Part shown: one piece after another, positions 31,967-40,962 of the stretch | Position numbering within the stretch: position 1 is the first letter of the stretch | How the letters are laid out: every line of letters starts with the position of its first letter | DNA from: Agrococcus sp. SGAir0287 | Lineage (GTDB): Bacteria; Actinomycetota; Actinomycetes; Actinomycetales; Microbacteriaceae | Reading direction: 5' to 3' | NCBI RefSeq assembly: GCF_005484985.1 | Contig: NZ_CP027942.1 | Location: 2,666,001-2,730,000, forward strand | DNA length: 64,000 nucleotides | Made by a program: the position numbers and the translations under genes | The notes under the pieces: model-generated | What the model was told of the DNA's origin: nothing | What the model saw: only the letters and a program-made list of their open reading frames with translations | The model's database searches: none

Positions 31967-33514
31967 TCACGGCAGCTCGAGGCCGTGGCCAGGACCGACG
32001 GGCAGGCCGAGCAAGCCCCATACGAGGAACTGCAGCAGCCACACGCCCCAGATGACGAGCGTGAACGGGATGACGAGGCTGAAGAGGGTGCCGAGTCCCG
32101 CCTTCGGCTCCCAGCGCTGCAGCAGGCCGAGCACGACCGGCAGCATCGGGTTCATCGGCACGAGCGGGTTCGTCGCGGAGTCGGTGATGCGGAACGCCGC
32201 CTGCACGTAGGCGGGGTCGATGCCGGCGAGCATGAACATCGGCACGAAGATCGGCGCGAGCAGCGTCCACAGCGCCGAGCCCGACGCGAGCAGCAGGGCC
32301 GGCAGGGTGCAGAAGAGGCTGAAGAGCAGCAGGCCGCCGATGCCGCCGAGGCCCGTCGCCTCCATGGCGTGGGCGCCGGAGGTCGCGATGAGGAGGCCGA
32401 GCTGCGACCAGTTGAACCAGGCGATCGCCTGCGCCGCCGTGAAGATCACGACGATGAACGGCACGAGGTCCTTCACCGCGGCCGCCATGTGCTCGGGCAC
32501 GTCGGTCGCCCTCCTGAGCGTCCTCGCGCCGAGGCCGTAGGCGACGCCGGCGATGAGGAAGAGGAAGAGGATGAAGATCGGCAGCGCCGTCATGAACGGC
32601 GAGCGCAGGATCTGGCCGCCCTCGCCCTGCAGCGGCGAGCCGGGCAGCAGCACGACGGTCGCGACGAGCGCGAGGTAGACGACGACCGCGATGGCGGCGA
32701 CGCGCAGGCCGCGGCGCTCGACGGGCTCGAGCGGCTTCGACGCGTCCTCGTCGGCGAGCCCGCCCTCGTAGGGCGTGAGGCGCGGCTCGACGTAGCGCTG
32801 GCAGACGATCGTGATGACGATCGCGAGCAGGATCGTCGACGTCGCCATGAAGAAGTAGTTGGCCACGGGCGAGACGGATGCCTCGGGGTCGACGATCTGC
32901 GCCGCCGAGGTCGTGATGCCCGACAGCAGCACGTCGGTGCCCGCGGGCACGATGTTCGCGCTGAAGCCGGCGACGACCGCAGCGTAGGACGCGGCGAAGC
33001 CCGCGAGGGGATGGCGCCCTGCGGCGAGGAACGCGGCGGCGGCGAGCGGCGGCAGGATGACCATCGCCGAGTCGGAGGCGAGGTTGCCCATGAGGCTCAC
33101 GAGCACGACGACGAACGTCACGGCCCAGCCCGGGGCTGCGAGCACGGCGCCGCGCATCGCGGCCTTGAGGAGGCCGAGCCGCTCGGCGACGCCGATGCCG
33201 AGCATGACGGTGACGATGAGCCCGAGCGGCGGGAAGGTGACGAAGTTCTCGATCGCCGACGTCAGCGCGTAGACGGCGCCCTCGCCCGAGAGGATGCTGC
33301 GGATCGCGACGGGCTCGCCCGTGGCGGGGTCGGTCGTCTCGGCTCCCAGCAGCGCAGCGATCGCCGAGGCGACGGCGACGAGGCCCGCGATGATGAGGAA
33401 GAGGTAGAAGGGGTGCGGCAGCCTGTTGCCGACGCGCTCGATGCCGCGCAGGATGCGGCCGCCGACGCCCTTCGCGTCGGCGAGCGTGAGCGTCGTGGTG
33501 GTGTCGGTGGACAT
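31967..33514 (-). CDS. AbgT family transporter
   Basis: A 515-residue polytopic protein with about 11-13 helices. GGRILRGIERVGNRLPHPFYLFLIIAG, ANIVPAGTDVLLSG and the late PLVPMNPMLPVVL.. stretch are AbgT family signatures; the long cytosolic loop (about 240-265) is charged. Family members import p-aminobenzoyl-glutamate or export sulfonamides with protons or sodium. Followed closely by an M20 amidohydrolase, which favours uptake of an acylated amino acid. Divergent from an Lrp-type regulator, whose control is likely. Confidence 0.9.
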   Translation of the reverse strand: MSTDTTTTLTLADAKGVGGRILRGIERVGNRLPHPFYLFLIIAGLVAVASAIAALLGAETTDPATGEPVAIRSILSGEGAVYALTSAIENFVTFPPLGLIVTVMLGIGVAERLGLLKAAMRGAVLAAPGWAVTFVVVLVSLMGNLASDSAMVILPPLAAAAFLAAGRHPLAGFAASYAAVVAGFSANIVPAGTDVLLSGITTSAAQIVDPEASVSPVANYFFMATSTILLAIVITIVCQRYVEPRLTPYEGGLADEDASKPLEPVERRGLRVAAIAVVVYLALVATVVLLPGSPLQGEGGQILRSPFMTALPIFILFLFLIAGVAYGLGARTLRRATDVPEHMAAAVKDLVPFIVVIFTAAQAIAWFNWSQLGLLIATSGAHAMEATGLGGIGGLLLFSLFCTLPALLLASGSALWTLLAPIFVPMFMLAGIDPAYVQAAFRITDSATNPLVPMNPMLPVVLGLLQRWEPKAGLGTLFSLVIPFTLVIWGVWLLQFLVWGLLGLPVGPGHGLELP

Positions 33515-33612
33515 GTGCGTGCTCCGTGCTGTGTGCGTGTCGGGACGGAAGTTGGTGGCGATCCTGCCGTTCCCATGTCACGAACCGTGTGTCATGTTCG
33601 ATTCGCACCTGG

Positions 33613-33618
33613 GATGCT
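33613..33618 (+). promoter_or_regulatory. GATGCT -10-like box of the Lrp-type gene
   Basis: GATGCT ends 6 nt before the GTG at 33625, the leaderless spacing used by other genes here. Upstream, CATGTCAC and GTGTCATG (33573-33598 region) form an imperfect inverted pair that may bind the regulator. Weak. Confidence 0.35.
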
Positions 33619-33624
33619 GGGTTC

Positions 33625-34653
33625 GTGCATGCTTCGCGATCGAACGCCCCGGCGCATCCGCACGACCTGCCGGATTCGGACCTCGCGCTCGTGACCGCCC
33701 TGCAGGACGCGCCGCGTGCGTCCTGGGCGGCGATCGGGCGGGCGATCGGCGTGAGCGCGCCGACGGCCAGGCGCCGCTGGGAGGCGATCGCCGAGTCGGG
33801 TGCGGCGTGGGCGACGACGTATGCCGGCTTCGCCGCGGGGCTGCTGTTCGGGCTCGCCGAGGTGCGTTGCCGACCGGGCACCGTCGACGCCGTCGCGGCC
33901 GCGCTGCGCGCGCATCCGAAGATCATCTCGGTCACGGGCATGACGGGCGAGCGCGACCTCGTGCTCACGATCCTGGCCGACGACATGGCGCAGTTCCGCC
34001 AGCTCATCCAGTCGTGGCTCGGCACGCACGAGGCCGTCACGGCGGTGCGCTCGACGATCGTGACGCGGATGTTCTCCGACGGCTCGCGGTGGCGCGCCGT
34101 GGGGCCGCCGCACGACGGGCTCCTGCCGACGGTGCACGAGAGCCGTGCCGACGGCGAGGCGGCGAGCCGCGAGCAGTGGCTCGCAGCGCTCGAGGTGCTC
34201 GAGCGCGACGGCCGCGCGTCGGCGCGCGAGCTCGCCGAGCGGCTCGGCACCTCGGAGGCGCACGCGCGGCGGGTCGTGCGCAGGCTCGTGGCGCACGGCT
34301 GGATCCAGCAGCGCATCGACGTGTCGCTCGAGCAGCGGATGTGGCCGCACGCGCTCGCGCTCTGGCTCGTCGTGCCGGCGGCGCGGCTCGAGGCGACGGC
34401 GCTGCAGATCGCGGGATTGCCGATGACGCGCATGTGCGCGGCGCTCGCCGGCGGCGCGTCGAACCTCTACGTCATCGTGTGGCTGCGCGAGCTCGAGGAC
34501 GCGGCGCCGATGGAGGCGGAGCTCGCGCGCAGCCTCGAGCTGCGCGTGCTCGACCGGGCGATCCTGCTGCACTACTACAAGCGCGTCGGGCACCTCTTCG
34601 ACGAGGAGAACCGCCGCGAGGGGCAGGTGTCCTGGCTGGCGCCGCTGCCGTAG
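33625..34653 (+). CDS. Lrp/AsnC family regulator, double-length
   Basis: A 342-residue protein holding two Lrp-type units. HTH 1 is LVTALQDAPRASWAAIGRAIGVSAPTARRRWEAI (about 20-52) with a RAM/ligand domain after it; HTH 2 is about 195-230 (ALEVLERDGRASARELAERLGTSEAHARRVVRRLV), again with a partner domain. Double-Lrp regulators are common in Actinobacteria. It diverges from abgT and the amidohydrolase genes and probably controls them, with an amino acid as effector. GTG 33625 is chosen for the GATGCT box; an upstream ATG (33526) would add an unlikely Arg, Cys-rich leader. Confidence 0.86.
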   Translation: MHASRSNAPAHPHDLPDSDLALVTALQDAPRASWAAIGRAIGVSAPTARRRWEAIAESGAAWATTYAGFAAGLLFGLAEVRCRPGTVDAVAAALRAHPKIISVTGMTGERDLVLTILADDMAQFRQLIQSWLGTHEAVTAVRSTIVTRMFSDGSRWRAVGPPHDGLLPTVHESRADGEAASREQWLAALEVLERDGRASARELAERLGTSEAHARRVVRRLVAHGWIQQRIDVSLEQRMWPHALALWLVVPAARLEATALQIAGLPMTRMCAALAGGASNLYVIVWLRELEDAAPMEAELARSLELRVLDRAILLHYYKRVGHLFDEENRREGQVSWLAPLP

Positions 34654-34683
34654 CGGGTCCTCCGGGCGGAGGCGCAGCGCGCC

Positions 34684-35215
34684 TGCGCGCTCCCTCAGGC
34701 GCGAGCGCAGCGAGCCCACCCGCTCCCCGAGGTGCGCGCGCAGCGAGCCTCGAGGGGCGCCGAGCCGCGTCACGCAGCCCCTTTCGAGGCTCGCTCCGCT
34801 CGCACCTCAAGGGGCGGGCATGACGGTGCGAGCGCAGCGAGCCCACCCGCTCCCCGAGGTGCGAGCGCAGCGAACCCACCCGCTCCCCGAGGTGCGAGCG
34901 CAGCGAGCCTCGAGGGGCGCCGAGCCGCGTCACGCAGCCCCTTTCGAGGCTCGCTCCGCTCGCACCTCAAGGGGCGGGCATGGCGTCGCGAGCGCAGCGA
35001 GCCCACCCACTCCCGGAGGTGCGAGCGCAGCGAACCCAACCGCTCCCCGAGGTGCGAGCGCAGCGAACCCAACCGCTCCCCGAGGTGCGAGCGCAGCGAG
35101 CCTCGAGGGGCGCCGAGTCGCGCCACGCAGCCCCCTTCGAGGCTCGCTCCGCTCGCACCTCAAGGAGCAGTCATGACGGCGCGAGCGCAGCGAGCCTCGA
35201 GGGGTGCCGATCCGC
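34684..35215. repeat. Composite palindromic repeat B1 (1-2-3 modules)
   Basis: Three modules, each built from a GAGCGCAGCGA-type unit of about 34-35 bp, a long hairpin (left arm GAGGTGCGAGCGCAGCGAGC, right arm its near complement GCTCGCTCCGCTCGCACCTC) and a GGGGCGGGCATG end. Module ends are near 34822, 34982 and 35174. Subunit copies before the hairpin number one, two and three. A fourth, armless start runs 35180-35215. Shadow reading frames here are Arg and Ala rich and are not genes. Confidence 0.88.
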
Positions 35216-35267
35216 GACGCCCGGTGGCAGGATGCCGTCAGCAGCCGCATCGGTCGAAGGGGATCCC

Positions 35268-35567
35268 ATGTCGTTCCAGGCCTACCTCGACGCCGTCGAG
35301 ACGAAGACCGGCAAGACGCCGCGCGCGCTCGTCGCCGAGGCGACGGAGCTCGGCTTCGGCCCGGACACGAAGGCCGGCCCGATCCTCGCGTGGCTGCAGG
35401 AGTCCTACGGGCTCGGCCGCGGCCACGGCATGGCCATGGTGCACGTCATCACGAAGGGCCCAGGCATCGGATCGAAGCACGTCGGCACGACGGGCACGCA
35501 TCGCGACGAGTCGGACACGCTGTGGCTCGACGGCAAGGACACGAAGCCCGCCGACTGGGGCGCCTGA
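35268..35567 (+). CDS. DUF4287 domain-containing protein
   Basis: A 99-residue protein with the DUF4287 pattern: SFQAYLDAVETKTGKTP, then GLGRGHGMAMVHVITKGPG. The domain is small and soluble; its function is unknown. The C-terminal 35 residues (KHVGTTGTHRDESDTLWLDGKD) look like the appended segment seen in actinobacterial members. Longer in-frame reading upstream runs back through the B1 repeat and is not credible. CGAAGGGGATC about 7-12 nt before the ATG is a usable ribosome site. Single gene, converging on the flotillin gene. Confidence 0.85.
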   Translation: MSFQAYLDAVETKTGKTPRALVAEATELGFGPDTKAGPILAWLQESYGLGRGHGMAMVHVITKGPGIGSKHVGTTGTHRDESDTLWLDGKDTKPADWGA

Positions 35568-35611
35568 CCCCGAGCCGCTCGCGCTCGGCAGCCCCCTCCC
35601 CCGCATCCACC

Positions 35612-35685
35612 CGTTGCGAGCTACGCATCTCGCCGGCAGGTACCGCAACCGCAGTACCTGACGACGAGATGCGTACCTCGGAACG
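35612..35685. repeat. Palindromic repeat family E, copy 2 (nested hairpin)
   Basis: Arms 35612-35632 and 35665-35685 pair at 19 of 21 positions (core TACGCATCTCG), and an inner stem CAGGTAC/GTACCTG (35637-35643, 35654-35660) sits in the loop. It lies between two convergent stop codons, a natural place for a bidirectional terminator. Related to 26-120. Confidence 0.8.
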
Positions 35686-35699
35686 AGGAGGTCGGGCGG

Positions 35700-37268
35700 T
35701 CACTCCGCGTCGGGCTGCTCGCCGCCCGTCGTCGCCGCCGCGGCGCGCGTCGCGCTCGTCGCGCGCGAGCCCGAGCGGTCCTGCGCGTTCGCGACCGCGT
35801 TGCCGGCCGCATTGCCCTGCGCCGTCGCGTTGATGACCTGCTGCAGGTCGATGCCCGTCGCGTCCTTCATCATCGTCGTCATCGAGGCGATGTTGCCGAC
35901 CATGTCGGAGGTGAGCTTGTTCGTGCCGTCGGCCGAGACGACCGTGATGCTCGACGACGCGTACGCCTTCGCGAACGCCTCCGCGACCTCCGGCAGGCGC
36001 TCGAGCAGCTCCTGCGCGAGCACGAACTGGCTGTTCTCCGCGAGCGCCGCGGCACGGGCGGCGATCGCGTCACCCTCGGCGCGACCGCGGGCCGAGATCG
36101 CCTCGGCCTCGGCCCGACCTTTCGCGGCGACGGCGACGGCCTCCGCCTCGCCCTCCGCCTTCGCGGCCTCGGCAGCGGCGATGCGCGACGTGCGCTGCGC
36201 GTTGCCTCGCGCCTCCGTCACGCTCGCCTCCGCGACGCCCTCCGCCTTCTGCGCCTCGGCGCGGGCCTCGCGCGCGGCTCGCTCGGCGTTGGCCTCCGTC
36301 GACCGCGCGACGGCGTTCGCCTCGGCGGTGATGCGGATGCGGTACGCCTCGGCGTCGGCGACCTTGCGCACCTCCGCGTTCAGCGTCTGCTCCTTGAGCT
36401 CGGCCTCGCGCTGCGCCGTGATCTCCTCCTGCGCGACGATCGCCTGCCGCTGCACCGCGTCCTCGAGGGGCTTCGCGGCGTTCGCCTGCGCGAGCGCCTT
36501 GTCGGTCTCGGCCTGCACGGCCGCCTCCTGCAGCTGCAGCACGCGGTTCGCCTCGAGGATCTGCTTCTTCGCCTCGATCGACGCCTGCTCGGCGGCCTTC
36601 TGCGCCTCGGTGTTCGCGATCGCCGCCGCGCGCTGCACGGCGGCCGACTCGGGCACGCCGAGGTTCGCGATGTAGTTCTGCGTGTCGTTGATCTCCTGGA
36701 TCTGCAGGGTGTCGACGACGAGGCCCTGCTTCGACAGCGCATCCTCGGCCGCCTGCAGCACCGCGTCGGCGAGCGCCTTGCGGTCGTGGATGATCTCGAG
36801 CACCGTGAGCGAGCCGATGATGCCGCGCAGCGAGCCCGAGAGCACCTCCTGCGTCGACGACTCGATCTCCTCCTGCTGCGAGAGGAAGCGCTGAGCCGCG
36901 TGGCGGATCATCTCCTCCGAGCCGCCGACCTTGATGACGGCGACGGCCTGCGCGTGGATCGTGATGCCGTTGCGCGTCTGCGCCGTCGTGTTGAACAGGA
37001 GCCGCCGCGAGCGCAGCGACATGCGGAAGTGCTTCTGCACGAACGGCATGACGAAGATGCCGCCGCCGGTGACGACCTTCTGGCCGGAGAGGTCGGTGAC
37101 CTCGTTGCCCTGCGCGTCGACGTACGTGCGGCCCTTGCGGCCGGTGACGATGATCGCCTCGTCGGGCTCCGCGATGCGGTAGCGCCGCACGGCGCCGAAG
37201 ACGAGCAGCAGGAGGACGATGACCGCGAGCGCGATGAGCACGACGAGGCCGAGGTCGAGACCGAACAC
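35700..37268 (-). CDS. Flotillin family protein (SPFH domain)
   Basis: A 522-residue protein. One N-terminal membrane helix (about 5-27, VFGLDLGLVVLIALAVIVLL) is followed by the SPFH/PHB domain (about 32-190, with YVDAQGN and EVLSGSLRGIIGSLTVLEI). Residues about 230-440 form a very Ala, Glu, Arg-rich coiled coil (repeated EAxA/RAEA patterns), and the tail is Ala, Thr and Gly rich. Flotillins gather in membrane microdomains and scaffold signalling or secretion complexes. GTG 37268 has AAGGA upstream. No NfeD partner gene lies next door, unlike in many Bacillus operons. Confidence 0.92.
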   Translation of the reverse strand: MFGLDLGLVVLIALAVIVLLLLVFGAVRRYRIAEPDEAIIVTGRKGRTYVDAQGNEVTDLSGQKVVTGGGIFVMPFVQKHFRMSLRSRRLLFNTTAQTRNGITIHAQAVAVIKVGGSEEMIRHAAQRFLSQQEEIESSTQEVLSGSLRGIIGSLTVLEIIHDRKALADAVLQAAEDALSKQGLVVDTLQIQEINDTQNYIANLGVPESAAVQRAAAIANTEAQKAAEQASIEAKKQILEANRVLQLQEAAVQAETDKALAQANAAKPLEDAVQRQAIVAQEEITAQREAELKEQTLNAEVRKVADAEAYRIRITAEANAVARSTEANAERAAREARAEAQKAEGVAEASVTEARGNAQRTSRIAAAEAAKAEGEAEAVAVAAKGRAEAEAISARGRAEGDAIAARAAALAENSQFVLAQELLERLPEVAEAFAKAYASSSITVVSADGTNKLTSDMVGNIASMTTMMKDATGIDLQQVINATAQGNAAGNAVANAQDRSGSRATSATRAAAATTGGEQPDAE

Positions 37269-37388
37269 GGTGGTCCTTCCGTAGGTGCGGGGATGCGGCC
37301 AACCTACGGATGCCGGCTGGACGGTGCCTGCGCCGAGGCTCCGGGTGCGCTGGCGACGCGACGTGCGAGCGAGGGCGCCGGCCGCGGC

Positions 37389-37394
37389 TAGGCT
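37389..37394 (+). promoter_or_regulatory. TAGGCT -10 box, leaderless geometry
   Basis: TAGGCT ends 7 nt before the ATG at 37402 with no ribosome site between. Confidence 0.5.
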
Positions 37395-37401
37395 CGCGAG
37401 C

Positions 37402-38451
37402 ATGTCGCAGCGGGACGCGGGCGGGGCGCGTCCCGTGAGGCCGGGCGACCTGCCGCGCGAGCGCGTGCTCGCGGCGCTCGACGATGCGTACGGATTGCGC
37501 GTCGGCGACCTCCGGCCCGTCGCGGGCGGCTGGGACGGCGATGCGATCGTGTGGGTCGCGGACGACGCGGACGGCGGCTACTGGAGCGTCAAGGCGACGG
37601 TGCGCGACGTGCGCTTCGGGCTCGAGGTCGCCGCGCGGCTCGCAGACGAGGGCGCCGAGGGCGTCGTGCCGCCGCGTCGCACGCGCGATGGCCGGCTGTG
37701 GCACGACCTCGACGGCGTCGCGCTCGTCGTCTCGGCGTGGGTGGCGGGCGCCGACGCGGTCACGGTGCCGGTCGACGTCGTCGACTTCGCGATGCTCGGT
37801 CGCACGCTGCGGCGCGTGCACGACCTCGAGCCGCCGCGCACGGTGCGCGCCCGCCGTCGCGGCATCCGCCGCGTCGACCGCTCACCGCAGGCGCTGCTCG
37901 ACGAGGTCGACGCGCAGCTGACCGCCGCGGGCGACGACACGCGTCTCGCGCCCCTGCGGCAACGATGGCCGGATGCGCTGCCGCGACTGCGCAGGCTCGC
38001 ACGGGCGGAGCGCGCGCTCAAGCGCACGCGACAGCCCGCCGGTCGCGTCACGCTCCACGGCGATCCGCACCTCGGCAACGTCGTGGTCGACCTCGAGGGC
38101 CGACCGTGGCTCATCGACTTCGACGAGGCTGCGGTCGCACCGCGCGAGGTCGACCTCATGCTCGTCGAGCTCGGCGTGCTGTTCTCGATGCCGCTCGACG
38201 AGTCGCATCGCGAGCGGTTCCGCGCCGGCTACGGCCTCGACGCGCCGATCGACGAGGAGCGGATCGCGCGCTTCGGCTGCGTGCGCGCGATCGAGGACGT
38301 CGCCGCCGTCGTGCGGCACGCGCTCGCGGACACGGCACCGGTCGGCGTCGATCGCGCCGCCGCCCTCGACGGCATGCTCGGCCCGCACGGGCTCGTGACG
38401 CTCGCCGAGCGGGCGCTCGACAGGCTCGGCGTGGACGGGTCGCGCGGCTAG
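37402..38451 (+). CDS. Phosphotransferase (homoserine-kinase-like APH fold)
   Basis: A 349-residue kinase-fold protein. The catalytic loop is TLHGDPHLGNVVV (HGDxHxxN) and the metal site is WLIDFDEAAVAPREVDL, both characteristic of the APH/choline-kinase superfamily. The early WDGDAIVWVADD and YWSVKATV give the N-lobe with the ATP-binding lysine. Closest in style to spectinomycin/homoserine kinase-like phosphotransferases; the natural substrate is unknown. A TAGGCT box precedes the ATG by 7 nt. Its stop codon overlaps the stop of the minus-strand gene (CTAG at 38448-38451), an unusually tight convergent pair. Confidence 0.85.
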   Translation: MSQRDAGGARPVRPGDLPRERVLAALDDAYGLRVGDLRPVAGGWDGDAIVWVADDADGGYWSVKATVRDVRFGLEVAARLADEGAEGVVPPRRTRDGRLWHDLDGVALVVSAWVAGADAVTVPVDVVDFAMLGRTLRRVHDLEPPRTVRARRRGIRRVDRSPQALLDEVDAQLTAAGDDTRLAPLRQRWPDALPRLRRLARAERALKRTRQPAGRVTLHGDPHLGNVVVDLEGRPWLIDFDEAAVAPREVDLMLVELGVLFSMPLDESHRERFRAGYGLDAPIDEERIARFGCVRAIEDVAAVVRHALADTAPVGVDRAAALDGMLGPHGLVTLAERALDRLGVDGSRG

Positions 38452-39998
38452 CGTCGACCGCCGGGCCGGAACCGCTCGGCCCACCACCGCGTGCCGTCGC
38501 CCTCCCTGCCGAGCCCCGGCGGCTGCGAGCGCTGCACGACGATGCGCCCGATGGTGCGGCCGTCGGGTGCGTGCACGTGGACCCACCCCTGGTCGAAGCG
38601 CCAGGCGTCCTCGCGCTCGAGCGCGTACGGTGGCCAGCCGAGCGGGATGTCGCCGCGCTCGGGCGCCTCGGGCATGCCGTCGAGGAAGGACGCGGCGAGC
38701 GGGCCGGGCGCCTGGATCTCGACGGCGTCGACGACGCCCGCCTCCAGCCGCACCCGCACGCCGTCGCGCTGTTGCAGCGCCGCGACGAGCGGCTCGGATG
38801 CGGGTCGGCCGAGCGCGTCGAGGAACCGCGTGAGGTCGCCCGAGCGCCATCGGTGCATGGTCGGCGAGATCGAGACGCCGACCTGCACCGCCGTCATCGA
38901 CGTCGCGATCGCATCGTCGCCGTCCCCGTCGAGCTCGAACAGCAGGTCGCAGCGTCCGAAGCGGCGCAGCTCGACGCGGCCGCGCGCGTCGAGCGGTGCC
39001 CCGAGCATCCGGTGCACGTCGGCGCGCGTCGCGAGGCCGTCGGTCGCGCCGAGCGCCGCGAGCACGGGATCCGCCGCCCGTCCCGGCCCCTCTGCGATCT
39101 CGGCCCGGGCGACGAGGTCGGCGCGGACGCCGAGCACCCGGAGGTCCTCGACGTGCACCTCGATGCCGGCGTCGAAGGCGATCAGGCGCCTGGCGTGTCC
39201 GGATGACGGCACCCAGCGCCGGCTCGTCGCGCCGTCGAGCCGTGCGACCGCGCGATACGCGTCGCCCTCCTCGGGCTCGCCGACCGCCGCGAGGAGCACG
39301 CCGATCGCGCCGGCCGGCGGCTCGGGCGTCGGTCGGCGTTCGACCGCGAGCGCGACGAGCCCGCCCGCGTCGTCGTACCGAGCGCGAACGAGCACGCCCT
39401 CGACCGCGTGGGCATCGCGCTCCCCAGGGGTCGGCGCACCGAGGATGCGCTCGACGTCGTCGCGCGCCGCACCGGGGCCGAGCCCGCCGCCGACGAGCGC
39501 CGACGGCCGCGGGTACGCGACGTCGCCGACGAGCGGCACCACGATCGCCCGCGGCCGATCGCCGCGACCCTCCACGTGCAGCGCCCCCCGCGCGAGGTCG
39601 CCCGCGATCGCCATGCGCTCGCCGTCCGGGTCGCCGGCATCGACGGCGTCGACGATCCGCCACAGCTCGCCCTCGAACGCCTGCGGCAGCATCCGCGCTC
39701 GCCGCGGCAACCAGCCCTCGGGCCGCCAGTGCGCGCCACCCGGCCCGAAGCGCTCGAGGTCCGGATGCTCGCCGCGCCAGCATTCGGCCTCGAACCCGTC
39801 GAGCGCCGTCCAGGAGTCGACGAGCGCACCCGAGTACTGCGCGTCGGTGAGCGCGAAGAGGGCGTCGGCGGAGCCGTGGCCCACCTGCCGGTCGACGCCG
39901 ACCCACGGCGTGCCCGAGGGCAGCTCGACGCCGAGGCTCGGCCGCTCGGCGATCTGCACGAACCGTCGCTCGTCGCGCTCCTCGCGTCTCGTCGCCAT
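38448..39998 (-). CDS. Hypothetical 516-residue protein with repeated SmpA-like motif
   Basis: Soluble, no signal peptide. I recognise no named family. Two segments repeat a motif: ARDDVERILGAPTPG (about residue 180) and TRADVHRMLGAPLDARG (about 325), each followed by an alternating strand pattern; a weaker third copy is FLDALGRPASE. The RxDVxxxLGxP core resembles the SmpA/OmlA/BLIP-like fold used for protein contacts. The N-terminal third is Trp and Gly rich (DSWTALDGFEAECW). GAGGGGG precedes the ATG at 39998. Convergent with, and overlapping by 4 nt, the phosphotransferase. Confidence 0.7.
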   Translation of the reverse strand: MATRREERDERRFVQIAERPSLGVELPSGTPWVGVDRQVGHGSADALFALTDAQYSGALVDSWTALDGFEAECWRGEHPDLERFGPGGAHWRPEGWLPRRARMLPQAFEGELWRIVDAVDAGDPDGERMAIAGDLARGALHVEGRGDRPRAIVVPLVGDVAYPRPSALVGGGLGPGAARDDVERILGAPTPGERDAHAVEGVLVRARYDDAGGLVALAVERRPTPEPPAGAIGVLLAAVGEPEEGDAYRAVARLDGATSRRWVPSSGHARRLIAFDAGIEVHVEDLRVLGVRADLVARAEIAEGPGRAADPVLAALGATDGLATRADVHRMLGAPLDARGRVELRRFGRCDLLFELDGDGDDAIATSMTAVQVGVSISPTMHRWRSGDLTRFLDALGRPASEPLVAALQQRDGVRVRLEAGVVDAVEIQAPGPLAASFLDGMPEAPERGDIPLGWPPYALEREDAWRFDQGWVHVHAPDGRTIGRIVVQRSQPPGLGREGDGTRWWAERFRPGGRR

Positions 39999-40054
39999 GC
40001 ATCCCCCTCGCTCGAGCACGAGCCTAGGAGCAGCGCCCGAGCGCTCGCCCCGCG

Positions 40055-40954
40055 TCAGCGGATGCCGCTGCGCGCGAAGCCCTGCACGAAGTAGCGCTGG
40101 AAGAAGAGGAACAGCAGCACCATCGGCAGCACCGAGATGAGCGCCATCGCCATGATCGCGTTGTAGTCGGGCGTCGTCTGGCCCTTGAGGTAGAGCAGGC
40201 CGACGGGCAGCGTGAACAGCTCGTTCTCCTTGAGCGCGATGAGCGGCCACGCGAAGTCGTTCCACGAGCCGAGGAACGTGAGCAGCAGCAGCACGGCGAT
40301 GAGCGGGCGCGACAGCGGCAGCACGATCTGCAGGAAGATGCGCAGGTGCCCGGCGCCGTCGAGCCGCGCGGCCTCGACGAGCTCGTCGGGGATGGAGAGG
40401 AAGAACTGCCGCGCGAGGAAGATGCCGAACGCCGCCGCGGCGCCCGGCAGAATGACGCCCCAGTAGGTGCCGTAGACGCCGAGGTCGACGACGAGGCGGA
40501 ACTGGGCGACCATGATCGCCTGGACCGGGATCATCATCGTCGACAGCGCCAGCAGGAAGATCGCGGTGCGCCCGCGGAAGCGGAGGCGGGCGAAGGCGTA
40601 GCCGGCGAGCAGGTTGAGCGCCGTCGTGAGCACCATGACGAAGACGCCGATGACGAGCGAGTTGCCGAACCAGCCGAGCACGGGATAGCGGTCGAGGATC
40701 TTCTCGAAGTTCTCGAGGGTGAAGGTGGACGGCCACAGGCGCAGCCCCGGCTCGAAGATCTCGCCGCGCGGGGAGAACGCGACGACGAGCATCCAGTAGA
40801 GCGGGAAGACGACGACGATCGTGACGACGACGGCGACGATCGTGCGCCACACGATGCCGCGGCGCGACTCGTCGCGCCGTCGACGCCGCCGGGGCTGCTG
40901 CGGCGCGGCGACGGTCGCCGCCTGCGCGGGCAGCTGGTGCGCGGGAGCGGTCAC
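40055..40954 (-). CDS. Carbohydrate ABC transporter permease (MalG type)
   Basis: A 299-residue inner-membrane permease with six helices after a basic N-terminal segment (QQPRRRRRRDESRRG). The EAA loop that contacts the ATPase is EAARLDGAGHLRIFLQIVLPL. The lumenal loop PRGEIFEPGLRLWPSTFTLENF fits the MalG/UgpE class. GTG 40954 has GAGGAGG 4-5 nt upstream. It forms an operon with the next two genes upstream: solute-binding lipoprotein and MalF-type permease. No ATPase gene is in the operon, so a shared MsmK/UgpC-type protein probably drives it. Confidence 0.93.
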   Translation of the reverse strand: MTAPAHQLPAQAATVAAPQQPRRRRRRDESRRGIVWRTIVAVVVTIVVVFPLYWMLVVAFSPRGEIFEPGLRLWPSTFTLENFEKILDRYPVLGWFGNSLVIGVFVMVLTTALNLLAGYAFARLRFRGRTAIFLLALSTMMIPVQAIMVAQFRLVVDLGVYGTYWGVILPGAAAAFGIFLARQFFLSIPDELVEAARLDGAGHLRIFLQIVLPLSRPLIAVLLLLTFLGSWNDFAWPLIALKENELFTLPVGLLYLKGQTTPDYNAIMAMALISVLPMVLLFLFFQRYFVQGFARSGIR

Positions 40955-40962
40955 GATGCCTC

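Noticed and set aside
34472..35250. Arg, Ala-rich frames such as CERSEP repeats across B1
   Set aside because: Every copy of the palindromic B element yields this peptide in several frames; it is a by-product of the repeat.
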